A DNA stretch of 38,520 bases from Planctomycetota bacterium (lineage in GTDB: Bacteria; Planctomycetota; Phycisphaerae; Phycisphaerales; SM1A02), in the NCBI GenBank assembly GCA_022571635.1, contig JACZXL010000001.1, forward strand, positions 1 to 38,520, read 5' to 3'. This document shows positions 9,050-17,490 of this stretch, one piece after another. The notes beneath the pieces were generated by a model. It did not search any database, was not told the DNA's origin, and saw only the letters and a program-made list of their open reading frames with translations. A program made the position numbers and the translations under genes. Position 1 is the stretch's first letter. Every line of letters starts with the position of its first letter.

Positions 9050-9937
9050 CTACCGTTCGAGCCCCGCCAGTGGTTGCCCCATGAGATTGCGGGTGTAAAA
9101 GATGAGTTGCCAGATTTGTTCGTTGGTCATGGCCGGCTGCGCGGGCATCGGCGTGCCGGGTATGCCGCAGCGAATCCGTTTGTACAGTTCAAAGACGTCC
9201 GATCCGCCTTGGATCGGGTCGGTGGTCAAATCGCGCACCTTGATCGGTCGCCCCAACTCATCGAGCGGCGTGTCCAGTCCATCGCCCTTACCCGCCGGGC
9301 CGTGACATGAGGCGCAGCTCTCCATGAATAACGTCTTGCCGCTTGCAAGGTTGGCGCGGAACCTCGGACCGGGCATCGCTACGACGATCGGCTCTTCGGT
9401 TGTGACTCTCTCAAAGGCGATTTCTTCGATGTCGCGAGACGTCATGTCCTGATCGTCAGCAAACTCTTGTGTAAGTGTGTCAACCCAACCAAGCCGGTTC
9501 AGTTCCAGCACGTAATCCGCCAGTGCATTTACAGCTTCATCTGACAGCCAGGGACCGGCCGGCATTTGGCCGTGCACGCGCCCGTTCTTGATGGATTGAA
9601 CGAGGTCGTCATGCGTGGGGATGCCGTCCATGGTTGAGACGTAGCGGAACGGTTCGTTGCGGAAATCGCGCGGTGCGACGTCCAGCGCCATTCGCGCGAT
9701 CCCATCGCCTCGACCGTTCGTACCATGACAGGCAGCGCAATGTGCTAGGAAAAGCTCATATCCCACCGAGCCGGGAGAGACGGTGGGGCTCATCACCGGT
9801 TCAGAAGGTAAGGATGCCTTCGTCTGACAGCCCGCGATGAATACCGAAACGGCAATGACCCCAACGATGACCGCGACGAGGTACTCCCATCCGATTACGT
9901 TTCGCCTGGTATCTACTGACGGATTTGCTCTTCTCAT
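9050..9937 (-). CDS. Diheme cytochrome c lipoprotein
   Basis: 295 residues from ATG 9937, chosen because GGAG precedes it by 7 bases; the frame is open further upstream into the subunit III gene. A signal segment ends in a lipobox FIAGC (Cys37). Two cytochrome c domains follow: CAACH 67-71 and CASCH 208-212, each followed by GxGDG and a later Met (GQMPAGP, GTPMPAQ). The same two-domain plan recurs in the NarI tail and in the last gene of this operon, suggesting related carriers. It lies 44 bases from the subunit III fusion and 43 from the cupredoxin gene. Confidence 0.88.
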   Translation of the reverse strand: MRRANPSVDTRRNVIGWEYLVAVIVGVIAVSVFIAGCQTKASLPSEPVMSPTVSPGSVGYELFLAHCAACHGTNGRGDGIARMALDVAPRDFRNEPFRYVSTMDGIPTHDDLVQSIKNGRVHGQMPAGPWLSDEAVNALADYVLELNRLGWVDTLTQEFADDQDMTSRDIEEIAFERVTTEEPIVVAMPGPRFRANLASGKTLFMESCASCHGPAGKGDGLDTPLDELGRPIKVRDLTTDPIQGGSDVFELYKRIRCGIPGTPMPAQPAMTNEQIWQLIFYTRNLMGQPLAGLER

Positions 9938-9981
9938 GACGTCACTCCGTTGTATCGCTTGTCGTTGCATCGTTGGGCCGC

Positions 9982-11202
9982 CTATCGAATCAGGTAGAGC
10001 AAGGGAAAAAGGAATATCCAAATGACATCCACGATGTGCCAATAGAGCCCGCCCAGATCGACGGGCGTGAAATAGCCGTTGTCAAAGTGTCCTTTGAGCG
10101 CACGGATCAGCAGCCACGTGATGACGCCGATGCCCGCGAGCACATGTAGGCCGTGAAGCCCCGTCATGCCGAAGTAGATTGCAAAGAACAGGTGTGCGTT
10201 GGCCGGGCGTTCGAGGGAAGCTGTTGGAGCGGCGTCAACGCTCGATTGGAACATGCTGTAATCGCGATCTGATTCGTTCAGCCGCGACGCCAAGCCCGAA
10301 GGTCCATCGGGCGCCAAAGGAATAACTGATTGTGGCAGGAGTAATTGCCCGTTCACGATGGGAAGCTTGCCATCAGCAACACCCCGTTCGTCGGACGTTG
10401 CGGTCAGGGCGTTCGTCTGCAGAATGCGCACGTGCGCGACGATGTCCATGAGATCCTGATCACGCAGAGACGGGTTGCCGCCCCGTGGAAGCATCGCCGC
10501 GCCGGTCGTGTTGAGCGGATCCTTTGGCGACCGGCCAGCGATCAGGAACGCGACAAAGCTGGCATCATCGAGACCGGCGACGAACTCACTCGTTTGTAAA
10601 GGCTTGCCCAGTCCCGGCAGTCCTTCGCCCGTAAGACCATGGCAGGCCATGCAAGTTCGCAAGTACAGCCCGCCGCCCCTGGCCGGATCGCCGGGTTCAA
10701 GGGCTGCGATCGCCGCCAAGCCAGGGTCTACTGCTTGATCGTGTAAGGGGTCGGCGGCATGTTCTCCTTCGTAGAACTGCACGCCCCACACGAGGTTATC
10801 ATGGAACTTGTGTGAATACTCGATCCATTTGATCCCGAGAAAGTCGATCGCGCACAGCAACGTGAGCCCCAGGAACAAGCACAGTCCGCGTCGGTAGTTG
10901 TTTTGAGCGCACCACACCGCCATCGCCATGGTCAGACTGCTCACAATCAATACGCCGGTGTTGATAGCGCCCCAGGTTGTGTCCAGGAATTGACTTCCAT
11001 AGGCGAAGATGTCGGGATGGCCCGCGCGATACACGGCGTACAAACAGAACAACCCGCCGAACAGCAGAACCTCCGTGGCCAGGAAAAGCCACATGCCGAA
11101 TTTGGCGGCCTCGAACTGCTGCGAGGCATCGTCGAAGTGATGCGCCAGGTGTTCCGGACGATCGTCGACAAGCGCGTTGATGTTGGGCGCGACCAGAGTC
11201 AT
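9982..11202 (-). CDS. Heme-copper oxidase subunit III with embedded cytochrome c domain (copy A)
   Basis: 406 residues from ATG 11202. The N-terminal half has the subunit III helices, including GMWLFLATEVLLFGGLF with the conserved Glu. After the helix ending HKFHDNLVWG an extramembrane region carries a cytochrome c site, CMACH 184-188, with PGLGKPLQ and MLPRGGNPSL as a likely Met-ligand loop. The last ~80 residues return to subunit III (TGLHGLHVLAG, LGGLYWHIVDVIWIFLFPL). Ordinary CoxC/NorE proteins lack the heme domain. The ATG overlaps the receiver-like gene's TGA as ATGA. No subunit I or II gene lies in this operon. A homologue with the same architecture is at 17491-18837. Confidence 0.9.
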   Translation of the reverse strand: MTLVAPNINALVDDRPEHLAHHFDDASQQFEAAKFGMWLFLATEVLLFGGLFCLYAVYRAGHPDIFAYGSQFLDTTWGAINTGVLIVSSLTMAMAVWCAQNNYRRGLCLFLGLTLLCAIDFLGIKWIEYSHKFHDNLVWGVQFYEGEHAADPLHDQAVDPGLAAIAALEPGDPARGGGLYLRTCMACHGLTGEGLPGLGKPLQTSEFVAGLDDASFVAFLIAGRSPKDPLNTTGAAMLPRGGNPSLRDQDLMDIVAHVRILQTNALTATSDERGVADGKLPIVNGQLLLPQSVIPLAPDGPSGLASRLNESDRDYSMFQSSVDAAPTASLERPANAHLFFAIYFGMTGLHGLHVLAGIGVITWLLIRALKGHFDNGYFTPVDLGGLYWHIVDVIWIFLFPLLYLIR

Positions 11203-11603
11203 AGCTCGTCCCCTGCGCGCCAAAGCGATTCGTTAGTTTGCTGCGTGAGCCCGGCGGCTCCCGCCTCGATCACTCGAATCAGCTCGTCACCGACGGGGAG
11301 GGCGAGGTAGTAGAAAACGCCCTGCTCTATAACCGGCGCATCGGCCGACGACGGCTCTTCACTGATTGCGATGATGCGCACTCCGGGGCATATCTCCTGC
11401 AGCGCTGCGATCTGTTGCCGGGCGATTTCCTGTCGTTCATGGATGCGATCGATGATGGCAATCTGCGGTTGCTCTCGATGCGCGAATTCCGAAAAGCGCT
11501 GGCTCTCGTTTGCGGTGACGATCTTGAAGCGAGCGTCGCTCAGTCGTTTTCTGAGAAACACAACGGTGTTCGGATCCGGGCTGTCAACGAGGATTCGGAT
11601 CAT
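11199..11603 (-). CDS. Degenerate response-regulator receiver protein, first gene of operon
   Basis: 134 residues from ATG 11603, which has AAGGAC 5 bases upstream; the open frame runs back to 11702 without support. The fold matches a stand-alone CheY-like receiver: IRILVDSPDP at the start, a candidate phospho-Asp in QIAIIDRIHE, and RIIAISEE for strand 4. The acidic pair usually near residue 10 is only partly kept. The conserved Lys of the K-P turn is replaced: YYLALPVGDELIRVIE. There is no output domain. It may be a phosphorylation-independent adaptor. It is coupled by ATGA to the subunit III fusion. Confidence 0.7.
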   Translation of the reverse strand: MIRILVDSPDPNTVVFLRKRLSDARFKIVTANESQRFSEFAHREQPQIAIIDRIHERQEIARQQIAALQEICPGVRIIAISEEPSSADAPVIEQGVFYYLALPVGDELIRVIEAGAAGLTQQTNESLWRAGDEL

Positions 11604-11674
11604 GGTGTCCTTGCTTGGCAGTGACCTTTCACGACCGCAATCGGGCGAGAGACACGGCCTTCCATCAGGGGTAG

Positions 11675-11690
11675 AACAACTGTTGTGCCA
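11675..11690 (-). promoter_or_regulatory. Sigma54-like -24/-12 promoter for the cytochrome operon
   Basis: On the minus strand the sequence is TGGCAC-AACAG-TTGT-T. The consensus is TGGCAC-N5-TTGC; the GG and ten-base spacing are exact, and the only key deviation is T for C at the -12 element. It lies about 70 bases before ATG 11603. An NtrC-type sigma54 activator is encoded immediately upstream, which fits. The -12 mismatch could weaken the promoter or mean the match is chance. Confidence 0.5.
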
Positions 11691-11898
11691 GAATCCGCGC
11701 ATCGGCGGCAGGACGGCCTAAACGCTATAAGTGCCTGTGCTGCAAGCAGATATGAGCGATGATCGAAGGGCCTGTAATCGTGCTCGAATCCGCGAGTGTC
11801 GCATCGGCGCGACACCGAAATCGTCACGAACGAGATGCAAGGCGGCGGCCGACGAATAGGCCCTTATATTCGATAGGCAGAGCCGGTTTCACGCGCGC

Positions 11899-11942
11899 CA
11901 CAGAATTGTGACACTCACCGGCGCCATTCACAGGATTGTGAC
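11899..11942. repeat. Two palindromic boxes 30 bases apart, candidate activator-binding sites
   Basis: CACAGAATTGTGAC at 11899-11912 and CACAGGATTGTGAC at 11929-11942 differ at one base. Each has CACA/TGTG dyad arms around four bases. They are spaced 30 bases, about three helical turns, and lie some 210-250 bases upstream of the sigma54-like promoter. That is the usual enhancer distance for NtrC-family activators. The remaining 11604-11977 interval shows no gene. Confidence 0.5.
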
Positions 11943-11977
11943 AGATTTGCTGTGTTCCGGAGCGAGGTTCCCCGCCC

Positions 11978-13366
11978 CTAGTCCCGAAATCCCTCCGGTT
12001 TCAGATCGTGCTTCTTGAGGAACCGGTAAAACGTCCCCCTCGGCAGTTGCGCCTCGCGCGCAGCTTGTGAAACATCTCCACCGCATTGTTGCAGCAAGTT
12101 GGCCAAATAATCTCGCTCGAACTTCGCGGCATGTTCCTTGCGAAGATCAAAGAAGCCGTCGCCTTTGCGGTCTGAAACCTCGCCAGCACTCGTCACCAAT
12201 GCATCGGGCAGATCACCACTTGTGAGCTTCGCGCCCGTCGCCATCGTCAGGCTCCGCTTGATCACGTTCTGTAGCTCACGAATATTACCCGGCCATTGAT
12301 ACGCTGAAAATATCTCTATGACTTCCGGGTCGACGTCGGAGATACTCTTGCCCATCTCGCGCGCGTATCGGCCCAGGAAATGCGCTACGAGTAACGGAAT
12401 ATCACCTGTCCGATCACGCAACGGCGGAAGATCGATCCGTGACACGTTGATTCGATAGAACAGATCTGAGCGGAACTGCTCCTTTGCCACCAACTCATCA
12501 AGATTGCGTGAGGTAGCCGACACCACGCGCACATCCACATCCAACTCATCCGTAGCTCCCACTCTGCGTATCCGGCGTTCTTGCAAGGCGCGTAATAGTT
12601 TCACCTGGAGTCGAAGCGGTAGTTCCGCTATCTCGTCGAGGAAGAACGTCCCTTTGTCTGCAAACTCCAGCAGCCCCATGCTTCGTGTATGCGCGCCGGT
12701 GAATGCGCCTCGCTCGTGGCCGAAGAGCTCACTTTCCAACAAATCCTCGGGGATAGCCCCACAATCGACCGGCACAAACCGTTTCTTGCCGCGCCGGCTG
12801 CGCTGATGCAATGCACGGGCAACCAACTCCTTGCCCGTGCCGGTCTCTCCCACGATCAGCACATCGACGTCGGTATCGGCGATACGTTCGATCATGTCGA
12901 GAACTGTCTGCATCACTTGACTGGCGCCGATGATCTCGCCGAAGACGCCGGTGCGATCAACTTGTCGTTGCAGAAGTCGGTTCTCCTCACGAAGTTCCTT
13001 CGCTTCGAGCAACCGCTGCACAGTCGCGAGCAAATCCTCCGGCAAGAACGGTTTGGTGATGTAATCAGTGGCGCCGAGCTTCATGCACTGCACCGCTGTT
13101 TCCACGGTCGGAAAAGCGGTGATCATCAAAACGGCGAGGTTCGGGTCGTGCTGTCGCGCCAACTCGAGCAAATCGACGCCGCTGACGCCCGGCATACGAA
13201 TATCCGTGATAAGTAAGTCGAAGGTCTCTGTTGCGACCCGCTCCGCTGCCTTTTGGCTGTCGTTCTCCGAAATGATCACTGCGTGCGATAGTTTCTTGAG
13301 CGTTGCAGCGCACACCTCCAACATCCCCACCTCATCATCCACGACCAAAATACGCTGCTTAGCCAT
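11978..13366 (-). CDS. NtrC-family sigma54-dependent response regulator
   Basis: 462 residues from ATG 13366 (AGGCGAG upstream; it overlaps the kinase stop by 8 bases). The receiver domain spans 4-118 with phospho-Asp D55 in LLITDIRMPG. The AAA+ domain has Walker A GETGTGKE and the sigma54-contact loop GAFTGA. A C-terminal Fis-type helix-turn-helix (DVSQAAREAQLPRGTFYRFL) closes the protein. All features for an active enhancer-binding protein are present. The partner kinase is the next gene upstream. The nearest plausible target is the cytochrome operon just downstream on the same strand. Confidence 0.95.
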   Translation of the reverse strand: MAKQRILVVDDEVGMLEVCAATLKKLSHAVIISENDSQKAAERVATETFDLLITDIRMPGVSGVDLLELARQHDPNLAVLMITAFPTVETAVQCMKLGATDYITKPFLPEDLLATVQRLLEAKELREENRLLQRQVDRTGVFGEIIGASQVMQTVLDMIERIADTDVDVLIVGETGTGKELVARALHQRSRRGKKRFVPVDCGAIPEDLLESELFGHERGAFTGAHTRSMGLLEFADKGTFFLDEIAELPLRLQVKLLRALQERRIRRVGATDELDVDVRVVSATSRNLDELVAKEQFRSDLFYRINVSRIDLPPLRDRTGDIPLLVAHFLGRYAREMGKSISDVDPEVIEIFSAYQWPGNIRELQNVIKRSLTMATGAKLTSGDLPDALVTSAGEVSDRKGDGFFDLRKEHAAKFERDYLANLLQQCGGDVSQAAREAQLPRGTFYRFLKKHDLKPEGFRD

Positions 13367-15398
13367 GACTCGCCTTTGGTTGTTCACCCGGGTTGTGCAC
13401 CGGTAGTCGTATCGTGAATCGCGTACCTTCCCCGGGATGACTTTCCACGTCAATTGTCCCGCCATGACTTTGGATAAGCCCGTGACAGATCGAAAGACCA
13501 AGACCTGTTCCGCGACCTTGCTCTTTCGTTGTAAAGAACGGCTGGAATATCAGCTCGCGCTGCGATTCGGGAATCCCGGAGCCGGTGTCCTCCACGGTTA
13601 CCGTGATCCACGAATCGGCATCATCCGCGGCTTTGTGTTCCTGGCGGGCCGAAAGCGTGAGTCGTCCGCCCTGAGGCATAGCGTCCAATGCATTGAGCAG
13701 GAGGTTGAGAAACACTTGCTCCATCTCCTGGGGGTTGGCGTGAATGTTTGGCACGCTACCCTCAAGATCTTCGTGGATTGCAATGCCGGTCTGGCTCGCA
13801 CGTTGTTCGATGAGTGCTAACGCTTGGCGTATCGGGTGCCTGATATCCATCGCCATTCGCGCCGCGCCGGAAGGCCGACAATACGAGAGTAGCCCCTGGG
13901 CAATACGCGCCACGCGATCGGAAAGATCGGTGATCTTTTCGATCTCCGTGGCGGTATCGTCCGACATCTCCGAACGATGATCCGAGAGCAGCAGCCGGGT
14001 CTTGGCGCTGATGATCGCGATCGGGTTATTCACTTCGTGCGCGACCTGCCCGGCCAGCTCGCCGATGGCGGCGAGTTGCTCAGCCCGGATCATCTGCGCC
14101 TGGGTTCGCTTCTGCTCGGTGATATCTTGAGCCAATTCAACGACCTGAGCGACCTTGCCTTGGGAATCATGAAGCGGAGCGGTTGTCATTTGAAACCATC
14201 GCCGCATTGCAGCGCTGTTCTTTAGGCCGTGGGAGTTCTCTTCTCGCAACTCAAGAACAAGCTCCGTTATCCTCACCTGCGCATCCCGGAACGTTTGCTG
14301 GGCGGCTGACCCTTCTCCGTCCAACTGTTCGACAATCGCGGCTCCGGGTGATTCGGGACCGAACCACTCGTTCCATCGCGAGTTAGACCAGCATGATCGC
14401 GGATCCCGGTCAACGACGCGAAGCGCCGCCCCGGTTGTCTCCAATGATCGCTCCAATAACCGCCGTTCAGCGAGTGCTCGATCAGCCATCACCTGAAGTT
14501 GGCGTTCGTGCTGGCGCAGCCGATCGGCCAGCGTCGTAACAAAGTATGCGGTCAAGAGGAGGATCGCCGAATGCAGGCCCATTCGTGTGGCGACGTAAAG
14601 GGGCTTGTGGGCCGCATGCTCCAACTCACCTTGATCCTCTATATGTGGGAAGATCTCCAGTGTGTAGTGCTCCAGCACGTGCGTTGACTCCGCGAGCGCC
14701 AGCGCCCCGAAGAGCACGCTCGCTGCGATCGCCACCGCGAAGCACCGAAGCCGGCTCAGGACGATACCGGCGATGATGACATGAAACAGCATCACAAGCG
14801 ACAGCGGGTTTTCAATGCCGCCGGAGAAATGCAGCAGCACCGTAAGCAGCACAAGGTCGCCGTAGATCTGGACCTGTAACAGAGCAACACCCGCTCGGCC
14901 GGAGCGCAGCGACATTGTGCATGCAACATTGAAGCCGGCGAGCACCACGACGGTCGAGAGTAACGGCCACCACAGACTCTCTGGCAGAAGGTGCGCGATT
15001 CGCACGGTGATGGAGATCAGCATCACAGCGACGACGACCGCGATCCAGCGCATCACGATCAGCCAGCGCGCGTGGTTGGCTAACCGTTCCTGCTCGGTGA
15101 GGCGAGTTCCGCGCACCAGTTCTTCCTCTGATGGCGTTTCGGCCAGCAGCGGCGGTGACGCCCGGACAATACGCCACCCCACCAGCCCCGCCGCCACCAC
15201 CGATGCCACGATGCCCCTGGCGATGTGCAGGCCGTGAAGCAGTTGCATATCAGCATCGCCCAGCCAGGTTCGCTCAACGACTTCGTAAACCGCGAAGATG
15301 AGCACCACGGCACTGAACGCCAGCACCAACGCGCGCACCAAAGGCTGGCGAGATTCACCTCGCCTCGCAGCACTTCTTGTTCGTTCAGCGTCGTTCAT
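13359..15398 (-). CDS. Membrane sensor histidine kinase with RegB-like quinone motif and PAS domain
   Basis: 679 residues from ATG 15398; an in-frame GTG at 15410 is an alternative and neither has a clear ribosome site. About six to eight membrane helices fill residues 20-295. Among them is [14 protein letters not shown] (about 189-202), matching the GGxxNPF quinone-binding motif of RegB/PrrB with Leu for Phe. A PAS-like region (about 320-430) follows, then the HisKA box [13 protein letters not shown] (His about 454). The HATPase has [17 protein letters not shown] and [12 protein letters not shown]. It overlaps the response regulator gene. The inferred signal is the redox state of the quinone pool. 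Confidence 0.88.
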   Translation of the reverse strand: MNDAERTRSAARRGESRQPLVRALVLAFSAVVLIFAVYEVVERTWLGDADMQLLHGLHIARGIVASVVAAGLVGWRIVRASPPLLAETPSEEELVRGTRLTEQERLANHARWLIVMRWIAVVVAVMLISITVRIAHLLPESLWWPLLSTVVVLAGFNVACTMSLRSGRAGVALLQVQIYGDLVLLTVLLHFSGGIENPLSLVMLFHVIIAGIVLSRLRCFAVAIAASVLFGALALAESTHVLEHYTLEIFPHIEDQGELEHAAHKPLYVATRMGLHSAILLLTAYFVTTLADRLRQHERQLQVMADRALAERRLLERSLETTGAALRVVDRDPRSCWSNSRWNEWFGPESPGAAIVEQLDGEGSAAQQTFRDAQVRITELVLELREENSHGLKNSAAMRRWFQMTTAPLHDSQGKVAQVVELAQDITEQKRTQAQMIRAEQLAAIGELAGQVAHEVNNPIAIISAKTRLLLSDHRSEMSDDTATEIEKITDLSDRVARIAQGLLSYCRPSGAARMAMDIRHPIRQALALIEQRASQTGIAIHEDLEGSVPNIHANPQEMEQVFLNLLLNALDAMPQGGRLTLSARQEHKAADDADSWITVTVEDTGSGIPESQRELIFQPFFTTKEQGRGTGLGLSICHGLIQSHGGTIDVESHPGEGTRFTIRLPVHNPGEQPKASHG

Positions 15399-15438
15399 AG
15401 AACTGAGCACTTGACGAGTCGCGTTCGGCGGGCTCCTT

Positions 15439-15451
15439 CTCTAGACTAGAG
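15439..15451. promoter_or_regulatory. Perfect 13-base palindrome upstream of kinase gene
   Basis: CTCTAG-A-CTAGAG is a perfect dyad, about 40 bases before the kinase start in an intergenic stretch. It could be an operator for the kinase/regulator pair or a remnant from IS activity nearby. Position is the only support. Confidence 0.3.
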
Positions 15452-15590
15452 GTGGACCGTCATTAATTCCACCGCGACCTTCCAGCCCGCCCCGGACGCT
15501 CGCCAAGACCTGTGGGTGGCGAAAACCTCATCCGGTCGTTTATTGGGTGTTGGATGATCGTGTGCGACACTTGTTCGTGGCGGCTACCTA

Positions 15591-15619
15591 GTGCCGTTTC
15601 CAGCAAGAGAGTTTCGCGC
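15591..15619. repeat. IS630 left terminal inverted repeat
   Basis: Begins GTGCCGTTTCCAGC and ends GTTTCGCGC. It pairs with 16792-16820 with four mismatches and abuts TA at 15589-15590. Confidence 0.85.
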
Positions 15620-15705
15620 GGCGCCGGCTCCGTCGCAAGTGGTGCGATCGTGTAAGTTTAGGTAGAAAAGGCTCCACTCACAGAAACGCGAAGTGGAGCC
15701 CACAA

Positions 15706-16779
15706 ATGGACAAGGTCGTGGCACGGAGGCTGCGACCGCACGAAGGCAGGAAGCTGCAGCAACTGAAACGGCAACTGTCCAACGCGGTCAACAGCCGGCG
15801 AGCGAGGGTCATTCTGCTCTCCCGAGGTGGACTTTGCAACCAGAAGGTCGCCCAAGGGGTTGGTCTCAGCCCCCAGTGGGTCAGGCGGATCATCCATCGC
15901 TTCAACGACACTGGGATCGACGGCATCACGTGGTATCCGTACTTCTGCTCCTGCGGCGAGCCGCGCCGGTTCACGCCAGACGTCGTCGAACGGATCGGCG
16001 AAGTCGCTCTCTCGCCGCCGCGGCAGCTCATCGGCATGAGCGTCTGGTCACTGGCGAAGCTGCGTGACTATCTCGTTGAGCAGGGCATCGTCGCGTCGAT
16101 CTCGTTGGAGTGGCTCCGCCAGATCCTGCGGGGGTGCGGCATCCGGTGGCGGCACACGAAGACCTGGATGGACTCGAACGATCCCGAGTTCTGGCCAAAG
16201 TACCAGCGAATCCGCCAACTCTACGACCGCCCGCCGCCGAGGGGCATCCGGCTTTGTCTGGATGAGTTCGGGCCGCTCAATCTGCTTCCGCGGCACGGGA
16301 AGCATTATGCCCGGACCCGACACGTTGATCGGTTGCGCGCAACATACCGACGCACGGGGGGCGTTCGTCACTTCATGGGCCTCTACGACCTCGACCGGGA
16401 CACGTTGACCGGCTACTTCGTCGAGAAGAAGAACCGCCGCACCTTCCTATCGTTCCTTCGGTGGGTGCGGCGGCGGTATCGGAATCGTGGCACGCTTCAC
16501 CTCGTCCTCGACAACGCCACCTTCCACGCCTGTCCCGAGATCCTCGCCTACGCTCGCCCCAACGGCATCCGCTTCTACTGGACGCCAACGAACGCATCAT
16601 GGATCAACCGAATCGAGTGCCACTTCACCGCCTTGCGGAAGTTCACACTCGAGAACACCGACTACGGGAGCCACGATGAGATGCAGACCTCGATCTTCGA
16701 CTACCTGGCATGGCGGAACCGACGCCGCCAAATCAGCGTGCGGGGCTGGACCACCTACCGTCGGAGGCGGGCAGCATGA
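15706..16779 (+). CDS. IS630-family transposase
   Basis: 357-residue DDE transposase. An N-terminal helix-turn-helix (LCNQKVAQGVGLSPQWVRRI, about 43-62) precedes the catalytic core. The catalytic acids are visible in RLCLDEFGPLN (first Asp), LHLVLDNATFH (second Asp) and NASWINRIECHF (Glu). GGAG sits shortly before the ATG. There is no frameshift or internal stop, so it could still be active. It moves the element 15591-16820 by cut and paste at TA. Confidence 0.93.
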   Translation: MDKVVARRLRPHEGRKLQQLKRQLSNAVNSRRARVILLSRGGLCNQKVAQGVGLSPQWVRRIIHRFNDTGIDGITWYPYFCSCGEPRRFTPDVVERIGEVALSPPRQLIGMSVWSLAKLRDYLVEQGIVASISLEWLRQILRGCGIRWRHTKTWMDSNDPEFWPKYQRIRQLYDRPPPRGIRLCLDEFGPLNLLPRHGKHYARTRHVDRLRATYRRTGGVRHFMGLYDLDRDTLTGYFVEKKNRRTFLSFLRWVRRRYRNRGTLHLVLDNATFHACPEILAYARPNGIRFYWTPTNASWINRIECHFTALRKFTLENTDYGSHDEMQTSIFDYLAWRNRRRQISVRGWTTYRRRRAA

Positions 16780-16791
16780 GTCGCATCATGG

Positions 16792-16820
16792 GCGCGAAAC
16801 CCTCTGACTGGAAATGGCAC
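16792..16820. repeat. IS630 right terminal inverted repeat
   Basis: Begins GCGCGAAACCCTCTG and ends AATGGCAC. It is the mirror of 15591-15619 with four mismatches and abuts TA at 16821-16822. Confidence 0.85.
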
Positions 16821-16822
16821 TA

Positions 16823-17204
16823 GTAGAGCGAGCTCATCTCGAATCCGTGGGACGTCCCACGTCGGGTTGTCACGAGAAATTTGTCGGATGAGCTCTCTGA
16901 TCTCCCGTGAGATACTCGGTCTTCCGGCCTTGCTTGGTCTCGACTTCCATCGCCAGTAGAGCTTGAAGCCCTGCTAATGCCATTTGACAACCATGTCGGG
17001 CTGAACAATCAGCAGGCTGGATCGCCAGTTCTTCCAGAGTCGGGACAACCACACCCGGAAGATACGATCACGTGTTGTGAAGCGAGGTCGTTTGATTGAT
17101 CGCTGGAGAACGATCAGCTGGTGGCGAAGCGCGAGGTTCTCGGCCACAATCTCAGTATGAGAACGGAAGAACAGTCTGACGAGGCCGATAAGCCGCTTGG
17201 TCAT
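16823..17204 (-). pseudogene. Integrase-type transposase, N-terminal remnant with internal stop
   Basis: From ATG 17204 the frame reads EIVAENLALRHQLIVLQRS, RLWKNWRSSL and PDMVVKWH. A TAG stands where the family has Arg, after which the same frame continues GFKLYWRWKSR, GRPSISREIRELI and WDVPRIRDELALL, up to the TA target of the IS630 element. This is the N-terminal half of a widespread rve transposase. It is dead twice: by the stop codon and by loss of everything beyond the insertion point. Confidence 0.8.
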
Positions 17205-17260
17205 CTGGGCAGACTAGGAGCACTGATCGCGCCGTCGACTAAACGGAAGTCTTTGTACAA

Positions 17261-17440
17261 TCAGCAGTACGGAGTTTTCGCCAGGGACAGGTACGGCTGT
17301 CCGACGATTCGCTCGGCAATTTGAAAGTCACGGCTCGTCGAGTCGAGCAAGGGAGGCTCGGCGAATGTCGTCCCAACCACGCCGGGAGACCCGATCAGGA
17401 CGGATAGACCGAAGTGCCTGCGACGTGATGTGTGTAACAT
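17261..17440 (-). CDS. Small Tat-signal protein gene, apparently cut by the IS
   Basis: 59-codon frame starting at ATG 17440 with an excellent AGGAGG upstream. The product begins MLHTSRRRHFGLSVLIG and continues SPGVVGTTFAEPP, i.e. a twin-arginine stretch, a short hydrophobic core and a cleavable-looking site, followed by ~30 residues I do not recognise. The last residues run into the terminal inverted repeat of the decayed IS (17274-17291), so the original protein was probably longer. It starts 50 bases after the subunit III-cytochrome c gene on the same strand and probably belonged to that operon. Tat export would fit a folded redox protein, but this is inference. Confidence 0.5.
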   Translation of the reverse strand: MLHTSRRRHFGLSVLIGSPGVVGTTFAEPPLLDSTSRDFQIAERIVGQPYLSLAKTPYC

Positions 17441-17490
17441 GGTGATCGTTCCTCCTACCTAACCGACGGGGGCCGGTGCCTGCCGTGTCA

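Larger units (their letters stand above)
15591..16820 (+). mobile_element. Apparently intact IS630-family insertion sequence
   Basis: 1230 bases bounded by imperfect inverted repeats 15591-15619 and 16792-16820 (25 of 29 bases alike). It is flanked on both sides by TA (15589-15590 and 16821-16822), the target duplicated by IS630/Tc1-mariner elements. It holds one full transposase gene. It lies within the older decayed IS and is therefore younger than it. Confidence 0.88.
15509..17291. mobile_element. Decayed integrase-type IS, copy 1, with nested IS630-family element
   Basis: Outer ends form an inverted repeat: CCTGTGGGTGGCGAAAAC at 15509-15526 and its mirror at 17274-17291 (reading CCTGTCCCTGGCGAAAAC on the minus strand), 15 of 18 bases alike. 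Inside are the N-terminal part of a dead transposase on the minus strand (16823-17204) and an IS630-family insertion (15591-16820). The middle and end of the transposase are missing, so the nested insertion was accompanied or followed by deletion. The left end up to 15587 is repeated at 31640-31717. No clear target duplication is visible. Confidence 0.65.
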
